A DNA stretch of 64,000 nt from Adenophora triphylla var. japonica. Its lineage: Eukaryota; Streptophyta; Magnoliopsida; Asterales; Campanulaceae. The DNA is taken from contig JAFEMH010001455.1 of NCBI GenBank assembly GCA_022495995.1, positions 248,001-312,000 on the forward strand. Direction: 5' to 3'. This document shows, one piece after another, positions 39,180 through 51,314 of the stretch (the stretch's first letter is position 1; each line of letters begins with the position of its first letter). The notes below the pieces were generated by a model. That model ran no database searches. It saw only the letters and a program-made list of their open reading frames with translations, and had not been told where the DNA came from. The translations under genes were made by a program, and so were the position numbers.

Positions 39180-39225
<46 letters not shown>

Positions 39226-42200
39226 TTTATAATTAAAAATAAATATTTCACACTTATTTAATTTTTTACTAAAAAGACCATGAAAAATAAAAAAATAAAA
39301 AAACAAAAAAACTAATGCATTCACGCGCCTCTTTAGGCCCGTGTAATTGACGGCTCTCATAATTTTTATTCAATAAAAAAATAAAAAACAAAATAAATCA
39401 TTTACTATCCACTTTCTTTGGGTAATTGTTAATAAAAGTAATTGTACTTTATTTACTATGATTCAATTTTTTAAAAATAAAATAAATAAATTTTTTGATT
39501 TATCGAACTAAAATAAACTCAATAACCATATTACCCCTTCCAACTCATTATCCTATACCCCATTACTTTTATTGTATTTTATATTCTTTATTTTTATAAT
39601 TAGTAAAATTAATATTATTAACATTATCATTTATAATAAAAAAAAAACTTCACACTTAAATAATTTTGACTAAAACCATATTGAAAAATGAAAAAGGAAA
39701 ATTACCAAAGGATAATTAAGAAATTTATATTTAAAAAAATATTTTTTTTTCTGTGTCTAAATCAAATGAAAATAGTCTCTATTTAAAGAGAAGAAAAAAA
39801 TATGAATTTTGGTCTAAAAAAATTTTTAAAAAATTTAATTTATTATAAAATAATTTAGGTAAAAGAAATGGGTTAAAAAAATATATTGACAAATTAAAAA
39901 GTATATTTAAGAAATTTATATTAAAAAAAAGTTTTTTTTTGTGTCCAAATCAAATGAAAATAGTCTCTATTTAAAGAGAAAAAAAATTATGAATTTTGGT
40001 GTAATTTTTTTTTTTAAATTAATTTATTATAAAATAATTTAGGTAAAAGAAATGGGGAAAAAAAACCAAAAACCCCAGCCAAACACGTGTCCAACCCAAA
40101 AAAAAAAAAAAAAGAAAAATCCATCTGCCATAACGCACCATTGTCGGTGCGTGTAGTACACGTGACTGTAAAATGACGATAACGCCCTTACCTAAACGGG
40201 CGACATGTGTCAACCCCTTCCTTTCTGTTCTTGCCAGCACTTTCCCGGGTCGAGCCGAAATTTTTTCTTCTAATTAGAAAGGGCAGGCAAAGCCCGAAGG
40301 CTGTTATCCCAAGAGGCCAGCATTCGGAACGAGCTCAGCCGTCATTTCGTTGGCAGAAATAAAGGATCCAATCCATAAAGCCGTCACTTTGATGTCGGCT
40401 CTTTCCCTTTCGTCAAGTAGGTAAAATACACGCTCCGCAAGTGGCGCGTGTATGCTGGGTATGGTTTTTTTTTTTTCTGGACACGTGTCGACCAATCTTT
40501 AAAGGGCAATTTGGTCATTTTCATTAATGGCATAATTGAAAATAATTGAAACGAATTGAAAATCCACGTGTCATCTATTCATTGGTTACTTTTATATCAG
40601 ATTTTTTTTATTTATCCCATTTCTTTGACCTCAAATATTTTATAATAAATTATTTTTTTAAAAAAAAATTTTTACACCAAAATTCATAAAAAAAAAATTC
40701 TCTATAAATAGAGACTTCTTTCATTTGATTTGGACATAGAAAAAAAATTATATTTTTTAAATATAAAATTATTAATTATCCTTTGCTAATTTTTCAATTT
40801 ATTTTTAGTGAAAATTAATTATGAGTGAAGTATTTTTTTTTAATTATCTATCTATATATAATAACAAGGTTGTGGTAATTAAAGGGGGTTTGAGGGGCAA
40901 TTTCGTCATTTCACGCCGTGGCAAAATTTCAAAAAAAAAAACGATTGAAACGACACGTAGCAATCTGTGATTGGGTTTAAAATTTTTTATTTTTATTTTT
41001 TGGAAGTTTGGACACGTGTCGTCCGTTGAATTAAGGGCGTTTTGGACATTTCCCAGCCGAGTGGACGACAAGCCCCAACAACGGCGCGTGAAGAAGGAAG
41101 TGAAGAAGGAAGCTTACTTTTTTTTTTTTGGTTTGGACATGGCTGATTGGATTTAGGTTTTTTATTTTTCACCCATTTCTTTTACCTAAATTATTTTATA
41201 ATAAATTAATTTTTTTATTATTTTTTTACACCAAAATTCAAAATTTCTTTTTCTCTTCAAATATATACTATTTTCATTTGATTTGAACACAGAAAAAAAA
41301 AATTAAATATAAATTTCTTAATTATTCTTTGTTAATTTTTCAATATGTTTTTAGTCAAAAATAATTAAGTGTCAAGTTTTTTTTATTATAAATGATAATG
41401 ATAATAATAATAATTTTTCTAATTATAAAAATAAAGAATATAAAATAAAATAAAAGTGATGGGGTATAGGAAAATGAGTTGGAAGGGGTAATATGGTTAT
41501 TGAGTTTATTTTAATTCGATACATCAAACAATTTATTTATTTTATTTAAAAAAATTGAAGCATAGTAAATAACGTATTAATAAAGACGAATATCGGGAAA
41601 GATGGTCATCAATTTTAAAATTTTGATTGAAGTAGTTTTTTTTTTGACACGTGTCGCCCGTTGATTGGTCGGATGAATTTCGGATTTTTTTTAATCCGAC
41701 TTCTTTGACCTCAATTATTTTATAATAAATTATTTAAAAAAAAAAAAATTACACCAACATTCATAATTTTTTCCCCTCTTTAAATAGAGACTTCTTTCAT
41801 TTGATTTGGACACAGAAAAAAAATCATCTTTTTTAAATATAAATTTCTTAATTATCCTTTGCTAAATTTTCACTTTCTTTTTAGTGAAATTAATTAAGTG
41901 TGAAGTATTTTTTTAATTATAAATGATAATAATAATAATAATAATTTTAGTATTAAAAAAACTATTTTGTACTAAATTAATTATTTTTTAAAAAAATTTA
42001 CACAAAAATATTAAAAAAAAATCTCTATAAATAGAGACTTCTTTCATTTGATGTTGAAAAAAAATATCCCTCTTCTTTAAATATAAATTTCTTAATTACG
42101 CTTTGCTAATTTTTCAATTTATTTTTAGTGAAAATTTTCAATATATATATAGGAGAATAGTAGTGTTTTTTTTTTTTTTTTGTCTTCTTTACTCTTTTTT

Positions 42201-43450
42201 ATGTAGCACTAAAAACTCATATTAGTTTCTTGGTTTAATTTTTTCATTAATTTAAAACTCATATTAAAAGTGAATATAATATAGTTTTAGAAATAAGCAT
42301 AAAATAATTAGTTATAAATAGCTATCTCTCTATATATAAAAATACTTGCATAAGTTTTAAAATAAACGAGGACACATTTGTAGTTACTCGGTTAGGATTG
42401 AAAATCTATGAAGGGCAAAAAGATTACTGAAAATGAGTAGCTTATTTAAAAAGCTTTGTACATCATGCTAAACATACACATGTGCACACACACTAAAACA
42501 CATTAGAACAAAATATCAAGTAACTAAATGAGCTATAATCTCAATTTTTATGAAATGAAATAAATTACTTTTATGAACAATTACCCAAATAAAGTGGATA
42601 GTAAATGCTTTATTTTGTTTCTTATTTTTTTATTGGTTAAAATTATGAGAGCCGTAAATTACACGGGTCTAAAGAGGCGCGTGAATGCATTAGGTTTTTT
42701 TTTTGTTAACATTGGGCACGTCTCGTCCGTTTGTGGAAGGGCAATTTCGACATTTCTCTGGCGCGTGTACTTCACGCGCCGACAACGGTGCTTTTATGCA
42801 GGGTTTTTTTTTTCCTTTTATTTTTTAAGAATTTTGACATGTGTCGCCTTTTGATTGGCTGACTGAATTTTCAATTTTTTTTACATCCGATTTCTTTACC
42901 CTCGATTTTTTTATAATAATTTTTTTTTACTTTTTTTTTACACCAAAATTCATAAAAAAAAATTCTCTTTAAATAGATACTTCTTTCATTTGATTTGGAT
43001 AGAGAAAAAGAAATCCTCTTTTTTTAAATATAAATTTCTTAATTATCTTTTGTTAATTTTCGCTTTTTTTCAATATATTTTTAGTAAAAATTAAAAGTGT
43101 GAAGTATTTATTTTTAATTATAAATGATAATAATAATAATAATTTTACTAATCATAAAAATAAAGAATATAAAATAAAATAAAATAAAAGTAGTGGGGTA
43201 TAGGATGATGAGTTGGAATGGTGCTGAATTTGGATTTTTGTAATGAATGTGGGTTTTGGTTTCTATTTAATAAGTGAGATGAGATAATATGGTTATTGTA
43301 TTTACTTTAGTTCGATATATCAAACAATTTATTTATTTTTTTAAAAAAAAATTCTTTGAAGCATAGTAAATAAATTATTAATAAATTTGTCGATTTTTCT
43401 ATTTGTCTCAAAATATTGTGTATTTATAAAGACGAATATCGGGAAAGATG
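36962..43450. repeat. Helitron-like AT-rich repeat cluster with CACGTG palindromes
   Basis: A set of related modules recurs in both orientations: (i) a GGACACGTGTCG palindrome followed by a CCGTTGATTGG-like segment, (ii) CCAAAATTCAT...TTTAAATAGAGACTTC, (iii) an ATAAAATAAAATAAAAGTGA...GGGGTATAGG segment. Copies begin near 37120, 38500, 38610, 40470, 40985, 41645 and 42710. Inverted copies are near 39100-40230. TA-rich starts after A (A then TCTATCTATATATAATAAC) at 36962 and about 40848, and a related one at 42325, resemble Helitron 5' ends. No autonomous Rep/helicase gene and no clear CTRR end was found. Confidence 0.5.
38771..38980. repeat. CCAAGGC-repeat hairpin block
   Basis: A core of about 12 CAAGGC(C)/CAAGAC units (38840-38920) is enclosed by inverted pieces: AACCAAGGC against GCCTTGGTA, and ATGTGGGA against TCCCACAT. 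It sits inside the repeat cluster. Confidence 0.6.
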
Positions 43451-45268
43451 ACCATCATTTTTAAATTTTTGATTGAAGTGTATGTCAATATTATAAGAAA
43501 TAAAGATAGTATAATTTTGTATTTTAAAAGAGAGAGAGGAAGAAGTGGGTTGGGTTTGATTAGGAAGTGGGGGGTTTGGGGAAATTTCTTTTCATTTAAC
43601 GAAATTGTTAGTATTTTTAGGATTTTTATTTTTCTCCTAAAAATAAAATAAGTTACATTGAAAATAAATATCATAATTATGTTCTTAATGAGTTAATGTA
43701 AATAAATATGACATAATTTTTTAGATGTACGATCATGACTTAATGGAAAGTTTCCATTTGAAAAAGAATGATATTATTTTTTATTAGATAACTGTACTAT
43801 CGTTTTGGTATGAACAAATCTTTTGTTTTTATTTAAAAAATTCTCTTTATAAAAAAAAAAATAATAAAATATCACATTTTTACTATTTTATTGTTTTCTA
43901 ATTTTTATGTATTGACAATGTCTTTAAGGAATTATTTCATAATGTATAAACAAATTGATTTTTTGGTTTATTTTAGTTCAATATTTTGCTACTTTTTTAC
44001 ATTAGTGATTTTTTTTTTAAAAAAAATTATTTAAAAGCAAATAAATACATTTATTATTATTTTTTAAAATAAATTCACTTACTTACAAAATAGATATATT
44101 TGAGTATCATAATTATGCTTCAAACAAAAGGTCAAAATCTTTCATTTTAAGTATTTATCTATTGCCTGAAATTATATTATGAGATACTACCTATTTTGGT
44201 GCATGAGTATTTTTTTCTTTTCTTTTTTATTTTGAAGGCACTTTTTCTTCTTATTTTCAAGACTATATTTTACGGATAAAAAAAGATAATAAAAAATTGA
44301 AGTAAAATATAATTTTCTCCATAGTTTTTTTTATTTTAAAAAAGAAAACGGTACAAGGCATTTTAAATAATGAATGTTTGAGAAGTCGTTGGGTGATACG
44401 TGATAGTGCTTATTTCAAGGCTTTAGAATAGGATTTAAAAAAAAACAAGAAAAACGAAACCGATAAGCTTATAAATATATAATTGAGGATATTTTGGGCA
44501 AATTAAATGTAAATTTTATGGCTATAAATTTGAAATTCTTATTTGAAACAACTAAATTATCAGTTCATGTCTATTTGTAGTTTTTTTTTTTAAGAAAAAT
44601 ATATTTTTCGGAAGTTTGGTTAATTATACATTTAGCTATTGTTCAAGAAATATAATATATTTATAAAAATATATCTTCACTCTCACGTGAAAAGAAAGAA
44701 AGAAAAGAGAAATCAATTGTAAAGTATTAATATCAATCATTTATTTTGGGACATTAGAATGAGAACTATATTACTATTTTATATGCATATATCCTTAAAA
44801 TAGAATTTAAACTAAAATTTAATAGTAGTAACATTAATGAAATATGTAAAAATTAAACGTATATACAGAAGTTGAATACGATTTAAGAACAAAATGTCTT
44901 ATTATAAATTGAAATTGATGATGCTTTAGAGTTTCAGAAGATTTTCCTTTGTTTAGAGAATTATTTGGTGTGAAGAGTTATGAAATGTAGCTGAAGAGAA
45001 AGATTGGAAGACTTAGAATTAAGATAATTACTCTTCCCCAATCGTCGGTGAAAACTAATCGACACTGTTAGCAAATTATATTTCCTTAGTAATCTGTTTC
45101 TTAACAAAAATTACGCATGTATTACGTTCAATACGCGATAATTATGTTTTACATCAAAAATACGTGTGTACTTCCATAACATTGAAAAAAGAACGCCAAA
45201 CCTGAGTATTATTGAATATAATAGGAATTCGCGTATAATGTGCATTTTAAATGCGTACAAACTAACTA
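43451..45268. other. AT-rich spacer, nothing recognised
   Basis: Very AT-rich with long T and A runs. No terminal repeats, no domain-coding frame and no RNA gene were seen. Confidence 0.6.
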
Positions 45269-45541
45269 CTCCCTCCGTCCCGCTAGTAACCGCACTGTTA
45301 CTGTTTGCGCGGGGATTAAGAAAAAAATAATGATATAAATGTTGTGAGTGTAAAAGTAAAATAGGAGAGAGAATGAGTGGAGGGAATAGTAAATTATAAT
45401 GGTGTTGTGAGTATTAAAATAATGTAGGAGAGAGAATGAGTGAAGGGAATAGTAAAGATTCTTTGTCATTTTAGAAAGTGTGCGATTTATAATGGGTCGC
45501 CCAAAATAGAAAGTGTGCGGTTTGTAGCGGGACAGAGGGAG
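45269..45541. mobile_element. Stowaway MITE (family D)
   Basis: 273 bp between TA duplications, with ends CTCCCTCCGTCCCGCTAGTA and TAGCGGGACAGAGGGAG. The same two-unit interior as the copy in glucosidase intron 5 (GTTGTGAGTGTAAAA ... GGAGAGAGAATGAGT). Confidence 0.9.
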
Positions 45542-45826
45542 TATGCCTTAAATATAAATTTACTTTAGTGACCTTTATTCTAATATGTGTACTGACAATA
45601 CAGTTTTCAAAAAAGTTTCTTACGGTCTATAAAAGCATCTTTATTTTCTGTTGTATTTGTTTCAATTTTCATTTTTTAATTGTTAATTATTGTTCGTGCA
45701 TTGCATGCATGGGAGTAACACTAGTAAAAAGAAAAAAAAGAAAAGTAAGAAGGCCCTAGTAAGAACCGGGAGGGAGTATGAAAAATGTGATCACAAGCCA
45801 ATTACATGTCAAATCAATTTGGGCCA

Positions 45827-45835
45827 TATAAATAG
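45827..45835 (+). promoter_or_regulatory. TATA box of FTRV gene
   Basis: GGCCATATAAATAGACACC, 142 bp before the start codon. It implies a 5' leader of roughly 110 nt. Confidence 0.65.
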
Positions 45836-45976
45836 ACACCCTATCCATTACAGCGTTCTCTCCCAATTGGATAAAATAATCCAAACCCCAACTATCAACC
45901 TGAACCAGTAAAAAGAAGCCCAAAAGGTCCCCCCAATCACAACAGCACACAGATCATCATCTCTCCGGCACGGCAA

Positions 45977-46480
45977 ATGACATCTCCGGCGATCTTCTCC
46001 TCGCCACCGCTCACTCCCTCCCACCGCCTCCTCCCTCTCCGCTTATCCACACCATGCGCGTGTTCATTCCACACCTCCGCAACCAAATTCACAACCAGAA
46101 GATTATTATCTCTGAAATCAATTAAATCCGCATCGGATTCCACCGCAATCGTCGACGATACGGCGGAGACGACGACTTCTTCAGGCTCGGCATCTCTGTT
46201 CTCGGAGCCTGCCGGTGATGAAGCTGCGGCGCCGAAAGTAGGTGCTAGGGTTAGGGTTAAGGTTCCATTGAAGGTTTATCATATACCTAAAGTAGCGGAG
46301 CTTGATTTGGAAGGTTTGGAAGGTACGTTGAAGGATTACGTCGCTGTTTGGAAAGGTAAGCATATTTCTGCGAATTTGCCTTACAAAATTGAGTTCCTTG
46401 AGATTGTTGAAGGTCGTGGTGATAAGCCTGTTAAGTTCTTCGCGCATCTTAAGGAGGATGAGTTTGAATACATTGATTGA
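45977..46480 (+). CDS. FTRV: Ferredoxin-thioredoxin reductase variable chain, chloroplast precursor
   Basis: 167 aa, one exon. The first 60-75 residues are Ser/Thr/Arg-rich and almost free of acidic residues (MTSPAIFSSPPLTPSHRLLP), a chloroplast transit peptide. The rest matches the small SH3-like variable subunit: GARVRVKVPLKVYHIPK, GLEGTLKDYVAVWKGKHIS, ANLPYKIEF, KFFAHLKEDEFEYI. With the Fe-S catalytic chain it forms ferredoxin-thioredoxin reductase, which passes electrons from photosystem I via ferredoxin to thioredoxins and so activates Calvin-cycle enzymes in light. The variable chain stabilises the heterodimer and has no catalytic cysteine. The start is the first ATG after the TATA box. 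Intact, with no sign of duplication or decay. Confidence 0.95.
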   Translation: MTSPAIFSSPPLTPSHRLLPLRLSTPCACSFHTSATKFTTRRLLSLKSIKSASDSTAIVDDTAETTTSSGSASLFSEPAGDEAAAPKVGARVRVKVPLKVYHIPKVAELDLEGLEGTLKDYVAVWKGKHISANLPYKIEFLEIVEGRGDKPVKFFAHLKEDEFEYID

Positions 46481-46870
46481 TTAGAGCTTTAATGAAATCA
46501 ATTTGTTTTCAGTGGAGTTTGATTTCTCTTGTTATATCTTACTATAATTGCACCAAGTGCCACTGAACATGATTATATTGTACAAGTTCTGTTTTCAACA
46601 ATATAATAGAATGTAGATAATTTTGATAATTCATGTCCTTTCTTAGCTCTTTTTCTGGTTATTTCCTTTGCTTTTTCGTGATGCTGATGATTCTAAATGC
46701 TGAATTGCTGAATTTCTTGCGAGTTACTCAAATGTTTCAATAGGTTAATCATAATTTATACTGAAGCTTACTTGAGGATGTTATTTGGTGTTATTTAAGG
46801 TGATAATATCATTATTATTCTGGTGATTTCGTCTAATTCACTTCCTTGTGAGGACAAGTTTTTTTTTTGG
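46481..46870 (+). other. 3' flank of FTRV
   Basis: 3' UTR and spacer. ACAATATAATAGAATG near 46600 could serve for polyadenylation. Nothing else was seen. Confidence 0.4.
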
Positions 46871-46886
46871 ATAGTATTCCGGCTAT

Positions 46887-47070
46887 GAGGGCGAGCCTTG
46901 ACGCAACGGTTAAGTTGCTCCTTTGGTGACCATAAGGTCACGGGTTCGAACCTTGGCGAACAACCTCTTGGCAATTGTCAGGGGGAAGGCTCTAGCAAAT
47001 GGTTCCCTCTCCCAACCCCCGCTTAGCGGGGAGAGCTTGGCGCAACGGGGTTTGCCCTTGCCCCTTTTTT
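46887..47070 (+). mobile_element. Au-type SINE, full length
   Basis: 184 bp starting GAGGGCGAGCCTTGACGCAA, with an A box around GCAACGGTTAAGTTG and a B box GGGTTCGAACC, ending in a short T run. This is the layout known for Au SINEs of plants. It has a perfect 16-bp target duplication ATAGTATTCCGGCTAT at 46871-46886 and 47071-47086. It should be transcribed by RNA polymerase III. Confidence 0.93.
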
Positions 47071-47086
47071 ATAGTATTCCGGCTAT

Positions 47087-47796
47087 TTCTATTTGCTTTT
47101 TTGTGTTGTGTTGTACTGACTCTAAACAATATTGATAATTTCCAGTGATGCTGTAAATCCAAACGAGGAATTGTTTACTGTTAACATAGTGAGAATATGT
47201 ATTCATTAAATTGTTTCATGGCATGAGTCCGGGGTGATTTCGATTGCTCTTTGTTATGAGGAACATGTAGTTTCAATGTATGAGTTGAATTTTTTTTCGA
47301 CGTTCATTTAGGAACGAAGGGAGTACATTGAAAGAAACTACATGTCTTCTTATGGTTTAAAAGCAAATCTGGTCATTAACACCAGGATGTTAAATTTTCA
47401 TTGAAGTTTATCTTGCTAGTTGCTACACTGCTATTATCTAATTGACCTAATTGTAGAGAGGCTGATATCGTTGCAACTTTTGATTGAATGTACCTTGCAC
47501 TCGCCGACACTTGTGTGCACAACTGTACACACAAGTCTGTCCACAACTGTGAACAGTCCTAGCTACAATTCTTTCACTAGTATTCCTTGCACTCGCTTGC
47601 TTATTTCCATGGCACATTTCCCTTTGCCTTACTTCATTATTACTGTTTGGAGCACTGTTTTCTCACTTCTCTATAACGATTCCTTACGACTTTTCCTGTT
47701 ACCTGACCTCAAATCGATTTGGTACTAAGGTTTTTTGTTGTTGTACTATAATGGTTTTGTTGCTAACATCTAATTTATGTACTATACATTTTTGTA
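47087..47796. other. Spacer with a Stowaway remnant
   Basis: A single right end, TTAGGAACGAAGGGAG, with TA remains at about 47308-47325. The rest shows no gene or repeat that I recognise. Confidence 0.5.
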
Positions 47797-48018
47797 CTCC
47801 CTCCCTCGGTTTCAAAATGATCTTCCCACTTTTTTTTTTTTTGTTACTATAAATGAACTTTGAACAATTATTTATTCATCCTAATGAAAATGTAAAACTT
47901 GTAATTGATAGTATTGTTGATGTTGTATCAATTACAAGTTTTAAATTTACATTAATATTATTGTTCGAAGTTCATTTGTAACGGCAAAAAATAGGTCAAT
48001 ATTTTGGGACGGAGGGAG
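47797..48018. mobile_element. Stowaway MITE
   Basis: 222 bp between TA duplications, ends CTCCCTCCCTCGGTTTCAAA and TTTTGGGACGGAGGGAG. The centre holds an internal palindrome (AAAACTTGTAATTGATAGTA / ATCAATTACAAGTTTT). Confidence 0.85.
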
Positions 48019-48460
48019 TACTAGGCATGATATCCTATGCCCTGTCCATTCTGCACAAGAAAACAGTAGCTTGTTAATGGACATTGTTTAGCAATAGGTT
48101 ACTCAGGTTGATGCATATTCTCTTTGCATTTGGATGCTATCTGGGATATCACAATGCAAAATGCCCATGCTTCACAGCTTATCAATCAAAAGGAAGGTAC
48201 ATATTTATTATTACTACCTCCGTCCCGAAATGAATTAAAAAAAAAAGCCACTCTCTTAAGGGTCCCTCAAGCGAGATTTAAATCCAATGCAGGACATACC
48301 AAATCTAAAATACCAAATACATCCCTCGCCGGCGAAAGACTGAACTGGTCTCCTATCCAAAATCTCAGTCAGCTCTTATAACTGATATATAAGACCAGTT
48401 CGCCTCTTGTAATTAAAGTATAAGAGTCATTTTTTTCACAAAAATAAAATGAAAATTTTA

Positions 48461-48797
48461 CTCCCTCCGTCCCACTTCAAGAGTCCTACTTTTCCTTTTG
48501 GTCCGTTCCAGACTAAGAGTTCCATTCCATAAATGACAAATTTTGAACATTGTTTCGGACATTTATACCCTTATAATGTAAATATATTTACAAAAAACTC
48601 ATTCATTATACCCTTATAATGTTAACATATTTACAAAAAAAATCAATCAAAAAGTACTTTTATTATAAATGTTTTAACTTTTACATTCTATCTCCTCTAA
48701 TCTTCTACCCACTTGCAATTCTTTATTCATTTTTTAATTTTTTTTCTTAAGAAGCGTGAAATACTACCATAGTACCCTTGAAGTGGGACAGAGGGAG
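48461..48797. mobile_element. Stowaway MITE
   Basis: Ends CTCCCTCCGTCCCACTTCAA and TTGAAGTGGGACAGAGGGAG, TA on each side, 337 bp. An internal direct duplication of ATACCCTTATAATGT...TTTACAAAAAA is present. Confidence 0.87.
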
Positions 48798-48921
48798 TAA
48801 TATTTTATTAATGTTGACTCTAATATTCGGTCAAACAACAATTAGCTATTATAACAGACTTATTAGACTACTTAATCTCTTATAATCTTATAAGTGACGT
48901 ATAAGACTAATTTGTCTCTTA

Positions 48922-49568
48922 GACTCCGTTTGTTTCGCGTAAAATGACTTACGGAAAATGATTCCTGTAAAATGATTTTCGAAAAATGAAAATGTTTTTC
49001 GAAAAATGAGATAAACATGATTTCGACTGTTTGGTAAGGAAAATGTTTTCTGAAAAAAAAAATTCATGTGTTCAATGAAAATATTTTTCGATAAAAACAC
49101 AATTTGAATAAGTCGAGTGGGGTGGGTTGGGGCAGGGGTGGTGGTGGTGATTGGAGTGGGTGGGGAGTTGTTAAAAATAAATTTTAAATGATTAAAAAAA
49201 AATTTGACCCGAAGGGTGGGTAGTGGTGGTGAGTGGGGCGGGGGTGGTGAGTGGGGTGGGGGTGGTGAGGGAGAGGGAGAATTGTAAAATCTAATTTTAA
49301 TATAAATATTTTTTTATGAGGGGATGGGGTACGGGGTGGTTGATGTGGGGTGGGTAACGTGGGAGGTGTATGAAAAGTTAGGTGTGTGAGGGTGTTACCA
49401 TTTTTCGAAAAATGTTTTATTTAGGAAAAATCCGTAAGTCATTTTACGGCGAAAAGGGGGGAAAATATTTTTCGGGAAAACATTTTCTCCATTTTTCGTT
49501 GCTTACCAAACACCGGAAAATGGGAAAAACGTTTTCCGGAAAATATTTTACGGCAAACAAACGGAGCC
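48922..49568. mobile_element. TIR element with G-rich interior (hAT-like MITE)
   Basis: The left end GACTCCGTTTGTTTCGCGTA and the right end ACGGCAAACAAACGGAGCC are imperfect inverted repeats, and long subterminal stretches (GAAAAATGTTTT, TTTTCGAAAAATG) also pair. Target duplication is unclear. The interior at 49110-49380 is unusually G-rich on the plus strand (GGGTGGGTTGGGG-type runs). Confidence 0.65.
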
Positions 49569-50281
49569 TTATATTGACTTTTATAACACAATTTTTTTCA
49601 AAAAAAAAAATAATTAAAATTTTCGATAATAACAACGAATTAATCTTATAATTTACACATTACAACTCTTATAATTGAATTATAAGATCAACTTGCCTTT
49701 TATAACTACTTCATATTTTATAATTGACTTATAACACATTTTTTTTTCAACCAAAAAAATTAAAAATAACAATGATATAATCTCATAATTTACACATTAC
49801 AACTTTTATATCTTAATTATAAGACCAAATCTCCTCTTATAATTGACTTATAAGATCATTTTGCCTCTTATTAAAGCTGTAATGGAAATTGTGAAGAAAA
49901 GGGAGTACATTAAGCTGAAAATTGGAGCGGGGCGACTACACCCCTTTAAATTAAATTGGTCGCATCAAAAAATCAGAAGCCAAAGAGCGATCGCGTTATG
50001 TTGTGAAGCGACCGTGCCAAAAACTAATTAGGAAAGCCTAGGGGTATCTGAAAAATTATAAAATGAGTAGAACTCTTTATTTTATATTTACAAAAAGGTT
50101 TTCTTTAACCGGAATAAAATCTCTAGGCTGGTGCCCTAAGGGGAATTTTTTCCCAAAAAAAATTGTGTTTTGCATATGCACCACTCAGTAGGCACTTGGC
50201 AGCTTTTAGCAATGAGTTCCTGCTTTTCTTTTGGGTTAGTATCAACGGGCGATCGGTAGTTTGCGTTATGAATAATATATG
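49569..50281. repeat. Degenerate tandem block and spacer
   Basis: Units containing CTTATAATTGACTTATAAGA followed by TCATTTTGCCTCTTAT recur at about 49660, 49720 and 49835. Related pieces flank the G-rich TIR element at about 48366 and 48850-48915. The remainder to 50281 shows nothing recognisable. Confidence 0.5.
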
Positions 50282-50526
50282 CTCCCTCCGTCTCACGATA
50301 ATATGCAAAAAAGATTCCTTTTGGACGTCCTATAATAATATGCATTTTTTTAAAATGAAAATGGGACCCACTTCTCTCTACTCATAACACTTTTCAAATT
50401 TACTGTTCTCTCTACTCATTCTCTCTATTATTTTACTTTTACACTCACAACACTTCACCTTTATCACTTTTTACCTTAATTTTCGCACCGACACAAAAAG
50501 TGCATACAATCCTGGGACGGAGGGAG
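50282..50526. mobile_element. Stowaway MITE (family A)
   Basis: Ends CTCCCTCCGTCTCACGATAA and CCTGGGACGGAGGGAG. The interior (CTTTTGGACGTCC..., GGGACCCACTTCTCTCTACT) matches the copy in glucosidase intron 2. Confidence 0.87.
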
Positions 50527-51007
50527 TACTAGTTTTTCTTTTGTTTTCAAGATTTCGGTTCGAATCTCTGAATCTCTGACGGTTTTGGAAAAGGTTAAAT
50601 TGGTATTGAATCGTATACTGCCGGTTCACAGGTCGGTTTCAAACGGCGGGTCATGATTCGCACGATTTTGTTATTGTTTTTTCTGTGGAAAAACTGTTTT
50701 AGAATTATTTTTTATTATTGAAAATATTTACAAAAAGTTATATAAAAAAAGATAGAAAAAACTTAAACAAATGAAAATATATAAAAGAAAAAAAGGAACG
50801 TACGTCAGACGGTACCCTTTATTTATTATTATTTTTATTCAATAGAAAAAATATTTTAGACTATTTTTATTACTGAATTTTTCCCCAAAAAGTTATATAA
50901 AAATGTTAGAAAAAATTAAATAAATGAAAGTATATTAAATAAAAAAAGGGGCGATATCCTTTAAATTTTATTAATTATTGAAAAAAAAATTACAATGAGG
51001 GGGACAA

Positions 51008-51193
51008 CTAGTAAAAGTCCGTGTCCAAGGACACGTGTTTTTTTTTAAATTATTTTTTTTTGAATTTAAAAAAAAATAAAAAAACTTAAAGGGCAAAATG
51101 GGAAAGGGACAACTTAGTGAGGGCAAAATGAGAAATTTATCACTTGGTACTGTTCATTCAACTGTTCACCCATGTTGCCATTTATACTATAGA
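51008..51193 (-). mobile_element. Mini-Helitron (non-autonomous)
   Basis: On the minus strand it starts TCTATAGTATAAATGGCAAC after an A. It ends with the hairpin CGTGTCC-TT-GGACACG, then GACTTTTA, then CTAG, followed by T. The TC start, the 3' hairpin about 8 nt before CTAG, and insertion between A and T fit Helitrons. 186 bp, no coding capacity. Confidence 0.7.
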
Positions 51194-51314
51194 TAATTAA
51201 GGGAACATTTGGAGCTTTTATCTTTTTTATTACAATAGTAATCTAAATTCTAACATATAAAAGAAAACTATAGTAAAAATTAAATAAATTTCATTTCATT
51301 TCATTTTACTTACC

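Noticed and set aside
46900..46960. tRNA-like A and B boxes
   Set aside because: They belong to the SINE head; the segment cannot fold into a tRNA cloverleaf with an acceptor stem.
49382..49651. 89-codon frame with Phe/Lys bias
   Set aside because: Translation of the repetitive right end of a TIR element.
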